Source: G965247475 sp965247475 (GTDB taxonomy: Bacteria; Chloroflexota; UBA11872). From it: a DNA stretch of 64,000 bases. The notes under the pieces were generated by a model that saw nothing but the letters and a program-made list of their open reading frames with translations, searched no databases and had not been told where the DNA came from. Numbering within the stretch: position 1 is the first letter of the stretch; each line of letters begins with the position of its first letter. The DNA lies in NCBI GenBank assembly GCA_965247475.1, contig OZ252016.1:1488001-1552000 (forward strand). Direction: 5' to 3'. The position numbers and the translations under genes are program-made. This document shows positions 9,386 through 17,452 of the stretch, piece after piece.

Positions 9386-10216
9386 CTACTGCTTTACTGT
9401 GTGCAGTATGCCAATCAATTTCCGAAATAACGTATCAGAAGTTTCTTTATCATCGACCTCGATGGTCCGGTTCAAGAGATTCTGTGCAGAGTCGTACGAG
9501 AGTATGACATTTCCATCTGAGCCCTGTGCTTGTACCTGTCCATGCTCTTCGGTAGCGTACTCGGCATATGGACCCAAAGGTGACTCGCTAATCTCCAGAG
9601 ATTCCTCCATCGCTGCCTCGGCTTCTACTGACACCGTTGATGCATTTGAAGTTTCTAGCAGATCCTGGATTTCCCGTGCTCGACCGCTGTAGTCTGGGTT
9701 TGGTCGTCGCATGGAAACCTTGAAGTTAAAAACACGCGTGACGCTTGCTAGCCAGTCCGTTAAAGCCTGATGGTCGGACACAAACTCGATTTCAAATCCT
9801 AGATTGTATGGGCTTGTTCGAAGGAACTCTCGAAGTGCTCCTAGCACGGACTGAGGCCGTATTTCGGGTGGTCTGACCTCTGCTATTAAGTACTGGCTTT
9901 CGTAGTCAAGAACATAGTGTACAAATGTACCCATTTGTAGGGATTCGGTGAGTGATACAAAGTCTAGCTTATTTTCGTCGTATGTTACTGTGTCCGTGTG
10001 CCCTGCACGCTCAAACCCTAATTTGCCAACTAATATTTGCCCGCTTGGCATTTCCTCTGGCTTCGAAAGACGCCATACTCTACTATATCGTGTGACGGAG
10101 CTTGTAGGTACTAGTACCTTCCTGATGTCTGTGGCAAAATCGTTTGATGCAAATAATGTACTAGGAGTTTCAGCTGAACGTAGGATGCGTAAAATATTGA
10201 GGTTACGTTTGGCCAT
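9386..10216 (-). CDS. Unrecognised 276-residue soluble protein, first gene of AT-rich cassette
   Basis: Starts MAKRNLNILRILRSAETP with no signal peptide or membrane helix. It has mixed alpha/beta character with two visible blocks: a beta-rich N-terminal half (VHYVLDYESQYLIAEVRPPE) and a motif MRRPNPDYSGRAREIQDLLE near residue 170, followed by an acidic region and a C-terminal helix. The R-P-N-P-D then acidic V-E-A-E-A pattern faintly recalls DUF4747-like proteins linked to phage-defence islands, but I cannot assign it. A TATATA at 10247-10252 lies about 30 bp upstream as a possible -10. There is no Shine-Dalgarno. Composition is AT-rich relative to flanks. Confidence 0.68.
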   Translation of the reverse strand: MAKRNLNILRILRSAETPSTLFASNDFATDIRKVLVPTSSVTRYSRVWRLSKPEEMPSGQILVGKLGFERAGHTDTVTYDENKLDFVSLTESLQMGTFVHYVLDYESQYLIAEVRPPEIRPQSVLGALREFLRTSPYNLGFEIEFVSDHQALTDWLASVTRVFNFKVSMRRPNPDYSGRAREIQDLLETSNASTVSVEAEAAMEESLEISESPLGPYAEYATEEHGQVQAQGSDGNVILSYDSAQNLLNRTIEVDDKETSDTLFRKLIGILHTVKQ

Positions 10217-10657
10217 GGGCGGGCATTCTTGAAGATGTTTCGAGGTTATATATGCGTACGAGTTGTTCTGCCATATTCGGCAACAGCCTAGGTAGAACGA
10301 AGATCTGTTAGCAGCTTAGCACCGAATGTCTCTCGGCGCACCTGCCGGTGGCACCGATCCACTAGCCACCCTGGATTTCGTGGAGCGGTGGTTTTTCGCC
10401 ATGAGTATTGTTTCCGTGAGCGCTGTGACCATCCGCGTGGTGAGATTGTGTAGTCCCACGGCTCGTTGCGTCTACAAGTACAGACGAGGCAATTCGCCAA
10501 CCAGCATATCGATCCCTCGCGCGACGCTTTCTTCGGCGAGGTTCTCGGGGATCTGTCAGCGGGCGGTGACAAAATGGGTGGCTTGCGTGAGCGGGACTTC
10601 GGTAGTGACGGTTTCAGCGTAGCGGTCCGCCTAGGCAAGGCCGTCGCGCTGACGCCG
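10217..10657. other. AT-richer intergenic region with decayed sequence
   Basis: About 440 bp between the AT-rich cassette and the Phd-like antitoxin. The first 60 bp holds the likely promoter of the minus-strand cassette (TATATA at 10247-10252). The rest contains only a possible antitoxin remnant at 10472-10555. No partner toxin for the Phd-like antitoxin could be reconstructed in any frame. Confidence 0.5.
10472..10555 (-). pseudogene. Possible UPF0175-type antitoxin fragment
   Basis: A 27-codon stretch on the minus strand reads QIPENLAEESVARGIDM and then LVGELPRLYL before a TAG at 10472-10474. It is closed on the other side by a TGA. It resembles the N-terminal strand-helix of UPF0175 antitoxins (IPEELA...), with nothing recognisable after it. 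The match is short, so the call is tentative. Confidence 0.3.
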
Positions 10658-10912
10658 TTATCTAGTGACGTCAGCTATGACCTGGTCATGCGAGACGTAC
10701 CCGGGCACATCGCTGCCTTCGAGCCGCTCGCGAAGAACGGCAATGTCCGCGTCATCGTCAAGCCGCTGAAGCAACTGGGCGTCCGCCACCGATACCAAAG
10801 CCACTACACCCTTGCCGTGGCGCGTGAACACGATCCGCTCGTTGCCGTAGGCGACGCGGTTGATGTGTTCGGCAAGCTCCCGCCGAGCATCCGAGACGCG
10901 CACCTCGATCAT
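10658..10912 (-). CDS. Phd/YefM-family antitoxin, no intact partner toxin
   Basis: 84 residues from the ATG at 10910-10912, with GGGAGG upstream. The sequence MIEVRVSDARRELAEHINRV, then RIVFTRHGKGVVALVSVAD, is the classic Phd/YefM dimer and DNA-binding fold. A C-terminal toxin-binding tail includes ERLEGSDVPG. Such antitoxins repress their own promoter; a palindrome lies about 50 bp upstream (10963-10980). The region downstream, where the toxin should be, has no intact frame, so this is probably an orphan. Confidence 0.85.
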   Translation of the reverse strand: MIEVRVSDARRELAEHINRVAYGNERIVFTRHGKGVVALVSVADAQLLQRLDDDADIAVLRERLEGSDVPGYVSHDQVIADVTR

Positions 10913-10962
10913 TGACCGTCCTCCCGTACCGCCGCTGCCACGTGTCACCTGGTACCAATATC

Positions 10963-10980
10963 ACTAAATGACACATTAGT
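10963..10980. promoter_or_regulatory. Candidate Phd operator palindrome
   Basis: ACTAAATGACACATTAGT is a near-palindrome (ACTAA / TTAGT arms, with partial internal symmetry) in AT-rich DNA 50 bp upstream of the Phd-family gene. Position and symmetry fit autoregulation. Confidence 0.45.
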
Positions 10981-11121
10981 ACAATATGCTTCCGAGGGAC
11001 GAGATCTGTTCGTATCCGGCGGCCTGTGTCCCGCATGTGCCCGGTCTACCTAGTACCCCCGTCCCAGATCGAGCGCCTCCAATCACTCCCCCGGTGAAGG
11101 GGAGTCGCGGCAGTCAAGCCG

Positions 11122-11598
11122 TCAGGCGCCGGCTGCCGCGGTGGGGGGAGACGTCAGGGCTTGATAGACGCGCTCCAACACACCGAAACAATTGTCGAAC
11201 ACTTCGTTGTTCCAGACGCGCAGCAGCCTGAACCCCTTGGCCCGCAGAAACGCATCGCGGCGATGGTCATAGCTCATGTGCTCCGCATGCTGGCCGCCGT
11301 CCAGCTCGACGAGCAGCTTCTGGGACAGGCAGGCAAAGTCCACGATGTAGGGGCCGATCGGCTGCTGCCGCCGGAACTTGTACCCACCGAGTTGCTTGTT
11401 GCGCAGGTAGTGCCAGAGCAGCCCTTCCGCATCTGTTTGGCGTTGCCGCAGGGTTCGTGCTCGATCGAGCGTTTCCGGGGAGTAGGCGCGTTGGATCTCC
11501 CCCCACCGGCTCGTCGGGGGACCGGGCCCCCGACGAGCCGACTCCCCCTCATCGGGGGGAGTGATCTCGCGTGACTTGCGAACGTGGTCGCGCGGCAT
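11122..11598 (-). CDS. DUF559 (restriction-endonuclease-like, Vsr fold) protein
   Basis: About 158 residues if started at the ATG at 11596-11598; a longer frame starts at 11670. The conserved domain covers the C-terminal about 110 residues: RTLRQRQTDAEGLLWHYLR, VDFACLSQKLLVELDGGQH, and FRLLRVWNNEVFDN. These are the E...D...E-x-D catalytic pattern of the DUF559 nuclease fold. The N-terminal 40-60 residues come from a 72-nt tandem repeat (11561-11704), so the true start is uncertain and may be an unusual codon nearer the domain. The role is unknown; such genes are common in accessory islands. Confidence 0.8.
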   Translation of the reverse strand: MPRDHVRKSREITPPDEGESARRGPGPPTSRWGEIQRAYSPETLDRARTLRQRQTDAEGLLWHYLRNKQLGGYKFRRQQPIGPYIVDFACLSQKLLVELDGGQHAEHMSYDHRRDAFLRAKGFRLLRVWNNEVFDNCFGVLERVYQALTSPPTAAAGA

Positions 11599-11704
11599 CG
11601 TCCTGCCTCGCCGACTCTCCCTCACGGCAGGAGTGATCGTGCGCGGCTCGCGAACGTGCTCGCGCGGCATCGCCCCGCCTCGTCAAGGCTCCCTCACGGC
11701 GGAG
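11561..11704. repeat. Two-copy 72-bp tandem repeat
   Basis: Unit one begins GTGATCTCGCGTGACTTGCG at 11561 and unit two begins GTGATCGTGCGCGGCTCGCG at 11633, exactly 72 bp apart. Both contain CGCGCGGCATCG and CTCCCTCACGGC. The repeat supplies the upstream part of the DUF559 frame. Each unit ends in the CTCCCTCAC element that also flanks the 25-bp repeat near 12641. Confidence 0.75.
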
Positions 11705-11833
11705 AGGGAACTTCGCACGTGAACCTGTCGCTCCATCTCGGGAAGAGGACAGCCCACCCCCTGCCGCTGGGACGCGCACTCAGAATGACGGGAGGGCCGC
11801 TCGACACACGGGAATGACACTGGAGGTCGGCCG

Positions 11834-12223
11834 CTACGGGGGCGCGCCGGCGACGGCGCGGAGGGCTTGGTCGAAGGTCTTGAGCTCGCGCACGCCGCGC
11901 CGCCGGCAGCTCGCGAGGTGGCAGAGGTCTCGCGCGCCCAGCGCGGGATGCCGTTCGTGGAGTTGCCGAGCCAGCGTGACGTCCTCGGCCTCCAGCGGCC
12001 ACACATCGACGCGGGACCGGACGATCAGCGACATGGCCGCTTCGAGCGTTCGCAGTCTCCCGACCGGCAGATATGCGTGCGCGAGCTCCTGCAGGACCTC
12101 GGCCGACGTACACAGCGGCGTGCGGTTCTGGGTGGACTCGACAAAGAACTCGCGGGCGGGACCCCGAAGGGGATGCGGGCGTCCCACGGCGTACATGAAG
12201 ACGTTTGTGTCGACGAAGATCAC
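11834..12223 (-). CDS. vapC: VapC-type PIN-domain ribonuclease toxin
   Basis: 129 residues from a GTG at 12221-12223; the open frame extends upstream but has no PIN features there. The acidic PIN residues are in place: Asp in VIFVDTNVFMYAVG, Glu in TSAEVLQELAHAY, Asp in LGARDLCHLAS and a last Asp in LKTFDQALRAV. Family members cleave tRNA or rRNA and are held inactive by the antitoxin. The GTG overlaps the antitoxin stop by four bases (GTGA), so translation is coupled. The pair looks complete and functional. Confidence 0.92.
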   Translation of the reverse strand: MIFVDTNVFMYAVGRPHPLRGPAREFFVESTQNRTPLCTSAEVLQELAHAYLPVGRLRTLEAAMSLIVRSRVDVWPLEAEDVTLARQLHERHPALGARDLCHLASCRRRGVRELKTFDQALRAVAGAPP

Positions 12224-12501
12224 GTGCTGGATGCGCCGCGTCGCCGCGACTCGTCGATGACGTCCAGGTGCCCGCTCCAATCCGGTTCCACCGCCGGCCC
12301 GTCCATGGCGTCGCACGCGCGGAAGAACCTCTCGAGGTCCGCCGGCGAATCGAATGGATCGGACCGCTGCTGATCCTCGAGCCGATCGCGGGCGGCGGTC
12401 CTCAGCCAGGCGCTCAACGTCATGCCCTCGCGCCGCGCCTGATGGACGAAACGGTCACGATCGTCGTCGGGGATGACTAGCTGGACTCTGGCCACGGCCA
12501 T
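12220..12501 (-). CDS. vapB: VapB-type ribbon-helix-helix antitoxin
   Basis: 93 residues from ATG at 12499-12501; a GTG three codons earlier (12510) is an alternative. The N-terminal part, VARVQLVIPDDDRDRFVHQA followed by GMTLSAWLRTAARDRLEDQQ, is a ribbon-helix-helix DNA-binding domain. The C-terminal FDSPADLERFFRACDAM segment is the expected toxin-wrapping helix. It precedes and overlaps the VapC gene. An imperfect palindrome 15 bp upstream is a candidate operator. Confidence 0.88.
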   Translation of the reverse strand: MAVARVQLVIPDDDRDRFVHQARREGMTLSAWLRTAARDRLEDQQRSDPFDSPADLERFFRACDAMDGPAVEPDWSGHLDVIDESRRRGASST

Positions 12502-12515
12502 GATCCTCACGATCT

Positions 12516-12529
12516 ATACGCATGTGTAT
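12516..12529. promoter_or_regulatory. Candidate VapB operator
   Basis: ATACGCATGTGTAT is a 14-bp near-perfect palindrome 15 bp upstream of the antitoxin start, in the only AT-rich stretch nearby. It fits an autoregulatory VapBC operator. Confidence 0.5.
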
Positions 12530-12964
12530 TGATGTTACACACTGTTTGCCGGGAGGTCGACGCGGTCCTCCGGTGTCGCGCCGGTGCGTCGGGCCTTGAC
12601 GTCGCCCCCCACCGCAGCAGCCGGGGCCGGCTGCTGCGACTCCCCCTCACCGGGGGGAGTGATTAGACGGTTGCACGGGGGGAGTGATTAGACGGTTGCA
12701 CGGGAGGAGTGATTAGACGGTTGCACGGGAGGAGTGATTAGACAGTTGCACGGGAGGAGTGATTGGAGCGTCACGCGCACCCGCGCGTATCTCGACGGCA
12801 CGGACAAGCGCTTTGACGGGCTCGGGACAAGCTCTCGCCGGTGTCCGGTGGCCGCTCGACGCACGGGAATGCCATTGGAGGTCGGCCGCGGCGGCGTGTG
12901 GTGGCAGAGGTCGTGGCTGACGTTGACCTCGTAGCCGACGACGTTTACCTGACCATCGCGGGGA
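12530..12964. other. Intergenic region made mostly of repeats
   Basis: About 435 bp between the VapB operator and an SDR gene. It contains an element CTCCCCCTCACCGGGGGGAG at 12639-12658, the 25-bp tandem repeat, and a degenerate family-A repeat around 12815-12870 (CGCCGGTGTCCGGTGGCC). No coding region is supported. Confidence 0.6.
12652..12765. repeat. 25-bp tandem repeat, about 4.5 copies
   Basis: The unit GATTAGACGGTTGCACGGGA plus GGAGT recurs with exact 25-bp period at 12661, 12686, 12711 and 12736, the last with A for G (GACAGTTGC). A fifth unit starts at 12761 and diverges after GATT. There are no spacers of varying sequence, so it is not a CRISPR array. Confidence 0.9.
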
Positions 12965-13726
12965 TCAATGGGCCGTCCAGCCTCCGTCGACGGTCAGAAC
13001 GCTGCCGGTGATGAAGGCCGCCTCGTCGCTGGCGAGATAGGCGGCGGCGGCGGCGATGTCGTCGGGCTCGGCCCAGAGGCGTTCGAGCAGGCTCATCTCA
13101 CGGAGCAAGCGCTCCCAGCCGTCCGGGTTGCGGCGCTTGTCGGCCTGCATGACGGGAGTGTTGACGGCGCCCGGGGCGATGGCGTTGGCGCGAATGCCCA
13201 CCCGGCCATAGTCGCGCGCGATGGATTTCATCAGCATCACAACGCCGCCCTTCGCCGCGCAGTAGGCCGCGTTCGCGTCAAACGCCACCAGCCCGCCGAC
13301 GGACGCGGTGGCGATGATGGAGCCGCCGCCTCGCCGCAGCATGCTCGGAATCACATACTTGCAGCTCAAGAACGAGCCGGTCAGCGTGACCCCGATCGAG
13401 CGCTGCCAGGCGTCGTCCGGAGTCTCCGCGGCGGCATGGAAATCCTGCAGATGCGCCGCGTTCGCGAACAGTATGTCCACGCCCCCATAGCGATCCACCA
13501 CCGTTGACACCAGACGCTTCACGTCGTCCGATCGGGCTACGTCGCACTCGACAAAGACCGCCTCGCCGCCCAGGTCTCGAATCTGGGTAATCGTCTGGCT
13601 TCCGCCCTGCGTGTCGATATCGGCTACCGCGACTTTCGCCCCATCTCGCGCGAAGCGTAAGGCGCTGGCTCGCCCGATCCCGGATGCTCCGCCGGTTACG
13701 ATCGCCACTTTGTCTTCAAATCGCAT
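12965..13726 (-). CDS. SDR family NAD(P)-dependent oxidoreductase
   Basis: 253 residues from the internal ATG (MRFEDKVAIVTGGASGIGRA). Cofactor motif TGGASGIG, NAxG as FANAAH, catalytic Ser in ATASVGGL and YxxxK in YCAAKGG are present, as is the C-terminal FITGSVLTVDGGW. An Asp after the second strand (VADIDT) suggests NAD(H) preference. It is the last gene of the minus-strand catabolic block, after a cupin and a GH4 glycosidase. A role oxidising a hydroxyl of an imported sugar-like compound is plausible but unproven. Confidence 0.92.
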   Translation of the reverse strand: MRFEDKVAIVTGGASGIGRASALRFARDGAKVAVADIDTQGGSQTITQIRDLGGEAVFVECDVARSDDVKRLVSTVVDRYGGVDILFANAAHLQDFHAAAETPDDAWQRSIGVTLTGSFLSCKYVIPSMLRRGGGSIIATASVGGLVAFDANAAYCAAKGGVVMLMKSIARDYGRVGIRANAIAPGAVNTPVMQADKRRNPDGWERLLREMSLLERLWAEPDDIAAAAAYLASDEAAFITGSVLTVDGGWTAH

Positions 13727-13815
13727 CGTCGCTACCTCTCTCCCTCCACGCATTCGGCGTCATGTTGCGTTCGGACTATTTGCCGATCGACCGGCTGGCT
13801 GCGCATTCCGCCGGC

Positions 13816-13940
13816 GGGTTCATTCGTTCCAGCTCGGATATCCCGACCTGAAGGTCGGGCCACCGTGCCATCTTGTTACGCAGCACGGCTCGGTTCATTC
13901 GTGGCACCTGGGATATCCCGGCCTGAAGGTCGGGCCACCT
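13816..13940 (+). repeat. Two tandem copies of 50-bp dispersed repeat, family B
   Basis: Copies at 13816-13865 and 13891-13940, 75 bp apart. Each runs from GGTTCATTCG to GGTCGGGCCACC and carries the hairpin CCCGACCTGAAGGTCGGG (first copy) or CCCGGCCTGAAGGTCGGG (second). They lie in the spacer between the SDR and the cupin gene. The third copy truncates the toxin gene at 8671. Confidence 0.85.
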
Positions 13941-13976
13941 TGCCCAGGTCTCCTGGACCCCATGCGGATGTCCGCT

Positions 13977-14351
13977 TCAGGCCGGGACCTCATCGTCCGG
14001 GAGGTTGGGCGCGAGGAAACACATCATCAGCAGCGGCTCGTCGCCAATCACGCGCAGTGCGTGGCGACGGCGGGGGGAGGCGTAGAGCACCGCGCCCGGC
14101 GCCGCCTGCACAACCTGGTCATCGTCGAACAGGAACTCCGCACGCCCCGAGTGGATCACGAATATCTCCTCGGCGCTCGGGTGGTAGTGCGCCGGCTGGT
14201 CGGTACCCGGCGGCCAGTGCAACAGCACCACGCGCTGCTGGGGGCTGGCGACGATTCGCTCGCGCCAGCGTCCCGAACCGTTGCGGGCTTTGATGGCCGC
14301 GATCGCATCGGCGTCCCAGTTGTTGGCCTCGGCAGGGTTGACGTATGGCAT
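13977..14351 (-). CDS. Cupin-domain protein
   Basis: 124 residues from the ATG at 14349-14351; the open frame upstream overlaps the GH4 gene and is not used. The cupin metal motif is seen as PAHYHPSAEEIFVIHSGRAE (H-x-H-x-x-x-E), with a second motif near PRRRHALRVIGDEP. Single-domain cupins of this size act as isomerases, lyases or dioxygenases on small metabolites. It lies 23 bp after the GH4 gene on the same strand, so it is probably part of the sugar-related operon. Confidence 0.85.
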   Translation of the reverse strand: MPYVNPAEANNWDADAIAAIKARNGSGRWRERIVASPQQRVVLLHWPPGTDQPAHYHPSAEEIFVIHSGRAEFLFDDDQVVQAAPGAVLYASPRRRHALRVIGDEPLLMMCFLAPNLPDDEVPA

Positions 14352-14374
14352 CGGTCGGCGCTCCCGAACGGCAG

Positions 14375-15667
14375 TCACCGGTACTCGGTCAGATACGGCG
14401 CGTGCGCCTCGAGCAGCTCGCGTCCCATCGCGAGACCGGCATCGAGGTCCACGATTGTGCGATCGGCCAGCAACGCGAGCATCGCTGCCTGTTTGTCGCG
14501 CCGGACGATCGCGTCCGCCAGCAACTCTATTTGATCCACCCATGGTCGGAGAACCGCGGCGATGGGCTCGGGCATCGAGCCGACCGGATCGCGTTGCAGA
14601 CCGCTCGCATCGAACCAGGCCGGCACCTCGACGTTGGCAAATGGCTGGAGGTTCGCGATGGCCCCGCGGTTGGCAATGTTCACCGTGTAGCTGGCGCGCC
14701 TGCCAGCCGCAAGCGCCACCACCAGCTTGATGGCCTTCTCCTGCGTCGGCTCGAACAGCCGCTCATCGAGGGATTGCGCTCCGGCCGCCATCGCGGCGAA
14801 CTCGGCCCGCCGGGAGTCGCCGCGACCAAAGTACTCATCCAGGTCAAAGCGAAACAGGCCCTTCTCGAGCCGACCGTTCGCATCCGCCTGGCTGTACCAG
14901 GGAAAAAACTCGCTGACGTGGCGATCGCCGGGCGATGGGAAGTGGCCGTAGATGTTCATCAGCTCCCAGCTCACATCCCAGCGGGCCTCGGGCGGAGGGT
15001 GAGGCGCGGCTTTGAAGTCGGGGTAGAAATCCTCGCCGTTGCGCGTCAGGTCGAGAATCCACTGCAGATGATTGATGCCGGCCGCGCGGACGCTCAGCTC
15101 ATCGACGGCCACGTGCATGAATTCGGCGATACGCCGGGTCGTCCCTTCGATGCCGTGACACAGCCCGACAACTTTCAGGTCGGTGGTCTTCTCCAGGGTG
15201 CGGCAGATCACGCTCATGGGGTTGGTGTAGTTGAGCAGCCAGGCGTCCGGGCAGCGCGCCTGCACGTCAGCCGCGATGGCCTGGAACAGTGGCACGGTGC
15301 GCAAGGCGCGTGACCAGCCGCCGGCCCCCACCGTGTCACCGGTAGGCAGGATCAGGCCGTGCCGCTGGGCGATGTCGAGATCGATCGTCCACAGCCGCCG
15401 GTGGTCGATGGCGATCGCGGTGACGACATAATCCGCGCCGTCCAGCAGGTCACGGCGCTCGGTGGACGACTCCAGCCGATAGGGCATGCCGCGCTCGTCG
15501 ATCATGCGTTGGATCAGGCGAGCCGTGACCCACAGGCCATCCGCGTCGATGTCGCACAGCGCCAGCGTGCTTCCCGCCAAGTCGTCCCGCGCGTCCCAGA
15601 GGTCGGCCGCGATGGACGGCGCGAAAACGCGGCTGGCGCCGATGACCACGATCTTTACGGCGGGCAT
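14375..15667 (-). CDS. Glycoside hydrolase family 4 protein (NAD-dependent)
   Basis: 430 residues. N-terminal Rossmann start KIVVIGASRVFAPSIAADL, then the GH4 motifs NYTNPMSVICRTLE, LCHGIEGTTRRIAEF (Cys and His for the metal) and GINHLQWILDL. GH4 enzymes cleave alpha- or beta-glycosides by transient oxidation at C3 using NAD+ and Mn2+. This copy differs widely from the second GH4 at 27336-28655. It is flanked by a cupin and an SDR in a block that includes an ABC importer, so it probably acts in the cytoplasm on an imported glycoside. Confidence 0.9.
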   Translation of the reverse strand: MPAVKIVVIGASRVFAPSIAADLWDARDDLAGSTLALCDIDADGLWVTARLIQRMIDERGMPYRLESSTERRDLLDGADYVVTAIAIDHRRLWTIDLDIAQRHGLILPTGDTVGAGGWSRALRTVPLFQAIAADVQARCPDAWLLNYTNPMSVICRTLEKTTDLKVVGLCHGIEGTTRRIAEFMHVAVDELSVRAAGINHLQWILDLTRNGEDFYPDFKAAPHPPPEARWDVSWELMNIYGHFPSPGDRHVSEFFPWYSQADANGRLEKGLFRFDLDEYFGRGDSRRAEFAAMAAGAQSLDERLFEPTQEKAIKLVVALAAGRRASYTVNIANRGAIANLQPFANVEVPAWFDASGLQRDPVGSMPEPIAAVLRPWVDQIELLADAIVRRDKQAAMLALLADRTIVDLDAGLAMGRELLEAHAPYLTEYR

Positions 15668-15723
15668 CGAGCCACCCCTCTGCGACGGGGAGTCAGCAAC
15701 TGGTCCGGCGAGGGCTCACGACC

Positions 15724-16476
15724 TCAGCGCACCAATCGGCCGCCGTCCACCACCAGCACCGTTCCGGTGATCCAGTTGGACGCTTCGCTGGCCAGAAACA
15801 CGGCGGCGCCGGTCAGATCGTCGGGCAGCGCCATCTCGGGAATCGCCGAACCGCTCCACCGCACCGGTTGGTACGCGGAAGGCCGCTGGGTGCCGACCAT
15901 GTCGGTGTAGATGCCGCCGGGCGCGATGCAGTTGGCCGTGATGCCGTGCTCGCCGAGGTCCTCGGCGATGGATTTGGTGAACCCCTCCACGCCGGCCTTG
16001 GAGGCGGCGTAGCTGACCTGCGACGGACAGCCGATGTGCCCGCACAACGACGAGATGTTGATGATTCGACCGCCGGCGCCCTGCTCGATCATGCAGGCGG
16101 CGGCCGCCTGGGTGCAGAGGAACAGACCGGTGAGGTTGACGGCCAATGTGCGGTTCCAGTCATCCAGGCTGATGTCGAGCAGACGTCCAAAGCGCAAGAT
16201 GCCGGCGTTGTTGCAGATGACATCCAGCCGCCCGAACTCCTCGACGGTCCGGTCGACCATGGCGCGCACATCGTCGGGACGCGAGACATCCGTTTGCAGG
16301 GCCAGCGCGCGGGCGCCAGTTTGCCGGATCTCCCCGGCAACCTGGTCGGCGGCGCGTCCGCCGGCGACGGTCACCCGGCAGCCTTCGCTCGCGTAGGCGA
16401 GCGCGATCGCGCGGCCGATCCCGCGCGGCCCGCCGGCGCCGGTAACGATCGCGACTCGGCCGTCAAGCGCGCCCAC
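15724..16476 (-). CDS. SDR family NAD(P)-dependent oxidoreductase
   Basis: 250 residues from a GTG at 16474-16476, four bases after the upstream ATPase stop. It reads VGALDGRVAIVTGAGGPRGIG, with NNAG in VICNNAGILRFG, Ser in INISSLCGHIG and YxxxK in YAASKAGVEGF, and ends TGTVLVVDGGRLVR. The position directly behind the importer ATPase implies co-transcription. Substrate unknown. The longer open frame upstream overlaps the ATPase and lacks family features. Confidence 0.92.
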   Translation of the reverse strand: MGALDGRVAIVTGAGGPRGIGRAIALAYASEGCRVTVAGGRAADQVAGEIRQTGARALALQTDVSRPDDVRAMVDRTVEEFGRLDVICNNAGILRFGRLLDISLDDWNRTLAVNLTGLFLCTQAAAACMIEQGAGGRIINISSLCGHIGCPSQVSYAASKAGVEGFTKSIAEDLGEHGITANCIAPGGIYTDMVGTQRPSAYQPVRWSGSAIPEMALPDDLTGAAVFLASEASNWITGTVLVVDGGRLVR

Positions 16477-16480
16477 CGGC

Positions 16481-17452
16481 CTACTCGGGAAAGTGACAGG
16501 CGACGCGCGCGCCATCGAGCGAATCGAGTTGAGGGACCACGGTGCGGCACTTGTCCTGCGCCTTCCAGCAACGTGGATGGAAGGGGCATCCGGGCGGGAT
16601 GTCCGCCGCGCTGGGCACTTCGCCGGCAAGCTCTATCGGGACGTCCGTCCGTCGCCGGGTGCTGGGCACGGCCGAGAGCAGCGCGACCGTGTACGGGTGC
16701 CGCGGATGCTCGAATACGTCCGCGACCGGGCCCGATTCGACGATTTTGCCTAGGTACATGACGGCAACCCGATCGCATAAGTAGCGCACGACCGCCAGAT
16801 CGTGCGAAACAAAGAGCATGGCGAGATGCCGGCGCTCGCGGATGCGCTCCAGCAGCCGCAGGATTTGCGCCTGGACCGAGACATCGAGCGCCGAGAGCGG
16901 CTCGTCGGCGACGAGCACCGCGGGCTCCAGGGCAATGGCGCGAGCCAGAGCCACCCGCTGCTGCTGACCCCCGCTCAGCTGTCCGGGGTAGCGGCCGCCT
17001 AGATCGCTCGGCAGCCCGACTTCCTCGAGCACCTGGCCGACGTAGTCGTCCACCATGCCGGGGCCCACCACCCCGCCGGCCTTGACAGGCAGGCTCACGA
17101 TGTCGCGCACTCGACGTCTTGGGTTCAGTGATCCGGTCGCATCCTGGAACACCATCTGGATCGACCGCCTGGCCTCGCGGTCACCGGTTCTGGAGTGAGC
17201 GTGGACATCGCGGCCGCGAAACAGCACGCGGCCTTCGGTTGCCGTCTCGAGTCGAACGATGATGCGGCCCAACGTGGTCTTGCCGCAGCCGCTCTCGCCG
17301 ACCAACCCCAGGGTCTCTTCGGCGTGGATGTCGAGGCTGACCCCTGCCACGGCGCGCAGTCTGCGCGCCTCCCCGAAGAAGCCCCGCTGCGGGAGGTCGA
17401 AAACCTTGACCACGTCTTGAACCTGGAGCAGCGGCTCGGTACCGGCGGCCAT
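16481..17452 (-). CDS. Dipeptide/oligopeptide ABC importer ATPase (DppF/OppF type)
   Basis: 323 residues. Walker A GESGCGKTTLGRIIVRLE, signature LSGGQQQRVALARA, Walker B AVLVADEPLSALDVS and switch MLFVSHDLAVVRYL are intact. The C-terminal extension has the Cys-rich CPFHPRCWKAQDKC motif of oligopeptide ATPases. Its ATG overlaps the previous ATPase stop by one base (TGATG). It would power the importer whose permeases lie at 22.1-24.0 kb; enzyme genes are interposed. Confidence 0.93.
   Translation of the reverse strand: MAAGTEPLLQVQDVVKVFDLPQRGFFGEARRLRAVAGVSLDIHAEETLGLVGESGCGKTTLGRIIVRLETATEGRVLFRGRDVHAHSRTGDREARRSIQMVFQDATGSLNPRRRVRDIVSLPVKAGGVVGPGMVDDYVGQVLEEVGLPSDLGGRYPGQLSGGQQQRVALARAIALEPAVLVADEPLSALDVSVQAQILRLLERIRERRHLAMLFVSHDLAVVRYLCDRVAVMYLGKIVESGPVADVFEHPRHPYTVALLSAVPSTRRRTDVPIELAGEVPSAADIPPGCPFHPRCWKAQDKCRTVVPQLDSLDGARVACHFPE

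Noticed and set aside
10288..10638. 116-codon frame as the toxin partner of the Phd-like antitoxin
   Set aside because: It is Arg/Pro/Ser-rich with no PIN, RelE or Doc motif, and has no ribosome-binding site.
12652..12765. CRISPR array
   Set aside because: The 25-bp units are contiguous with no unique spacers, and no cas genes are present.
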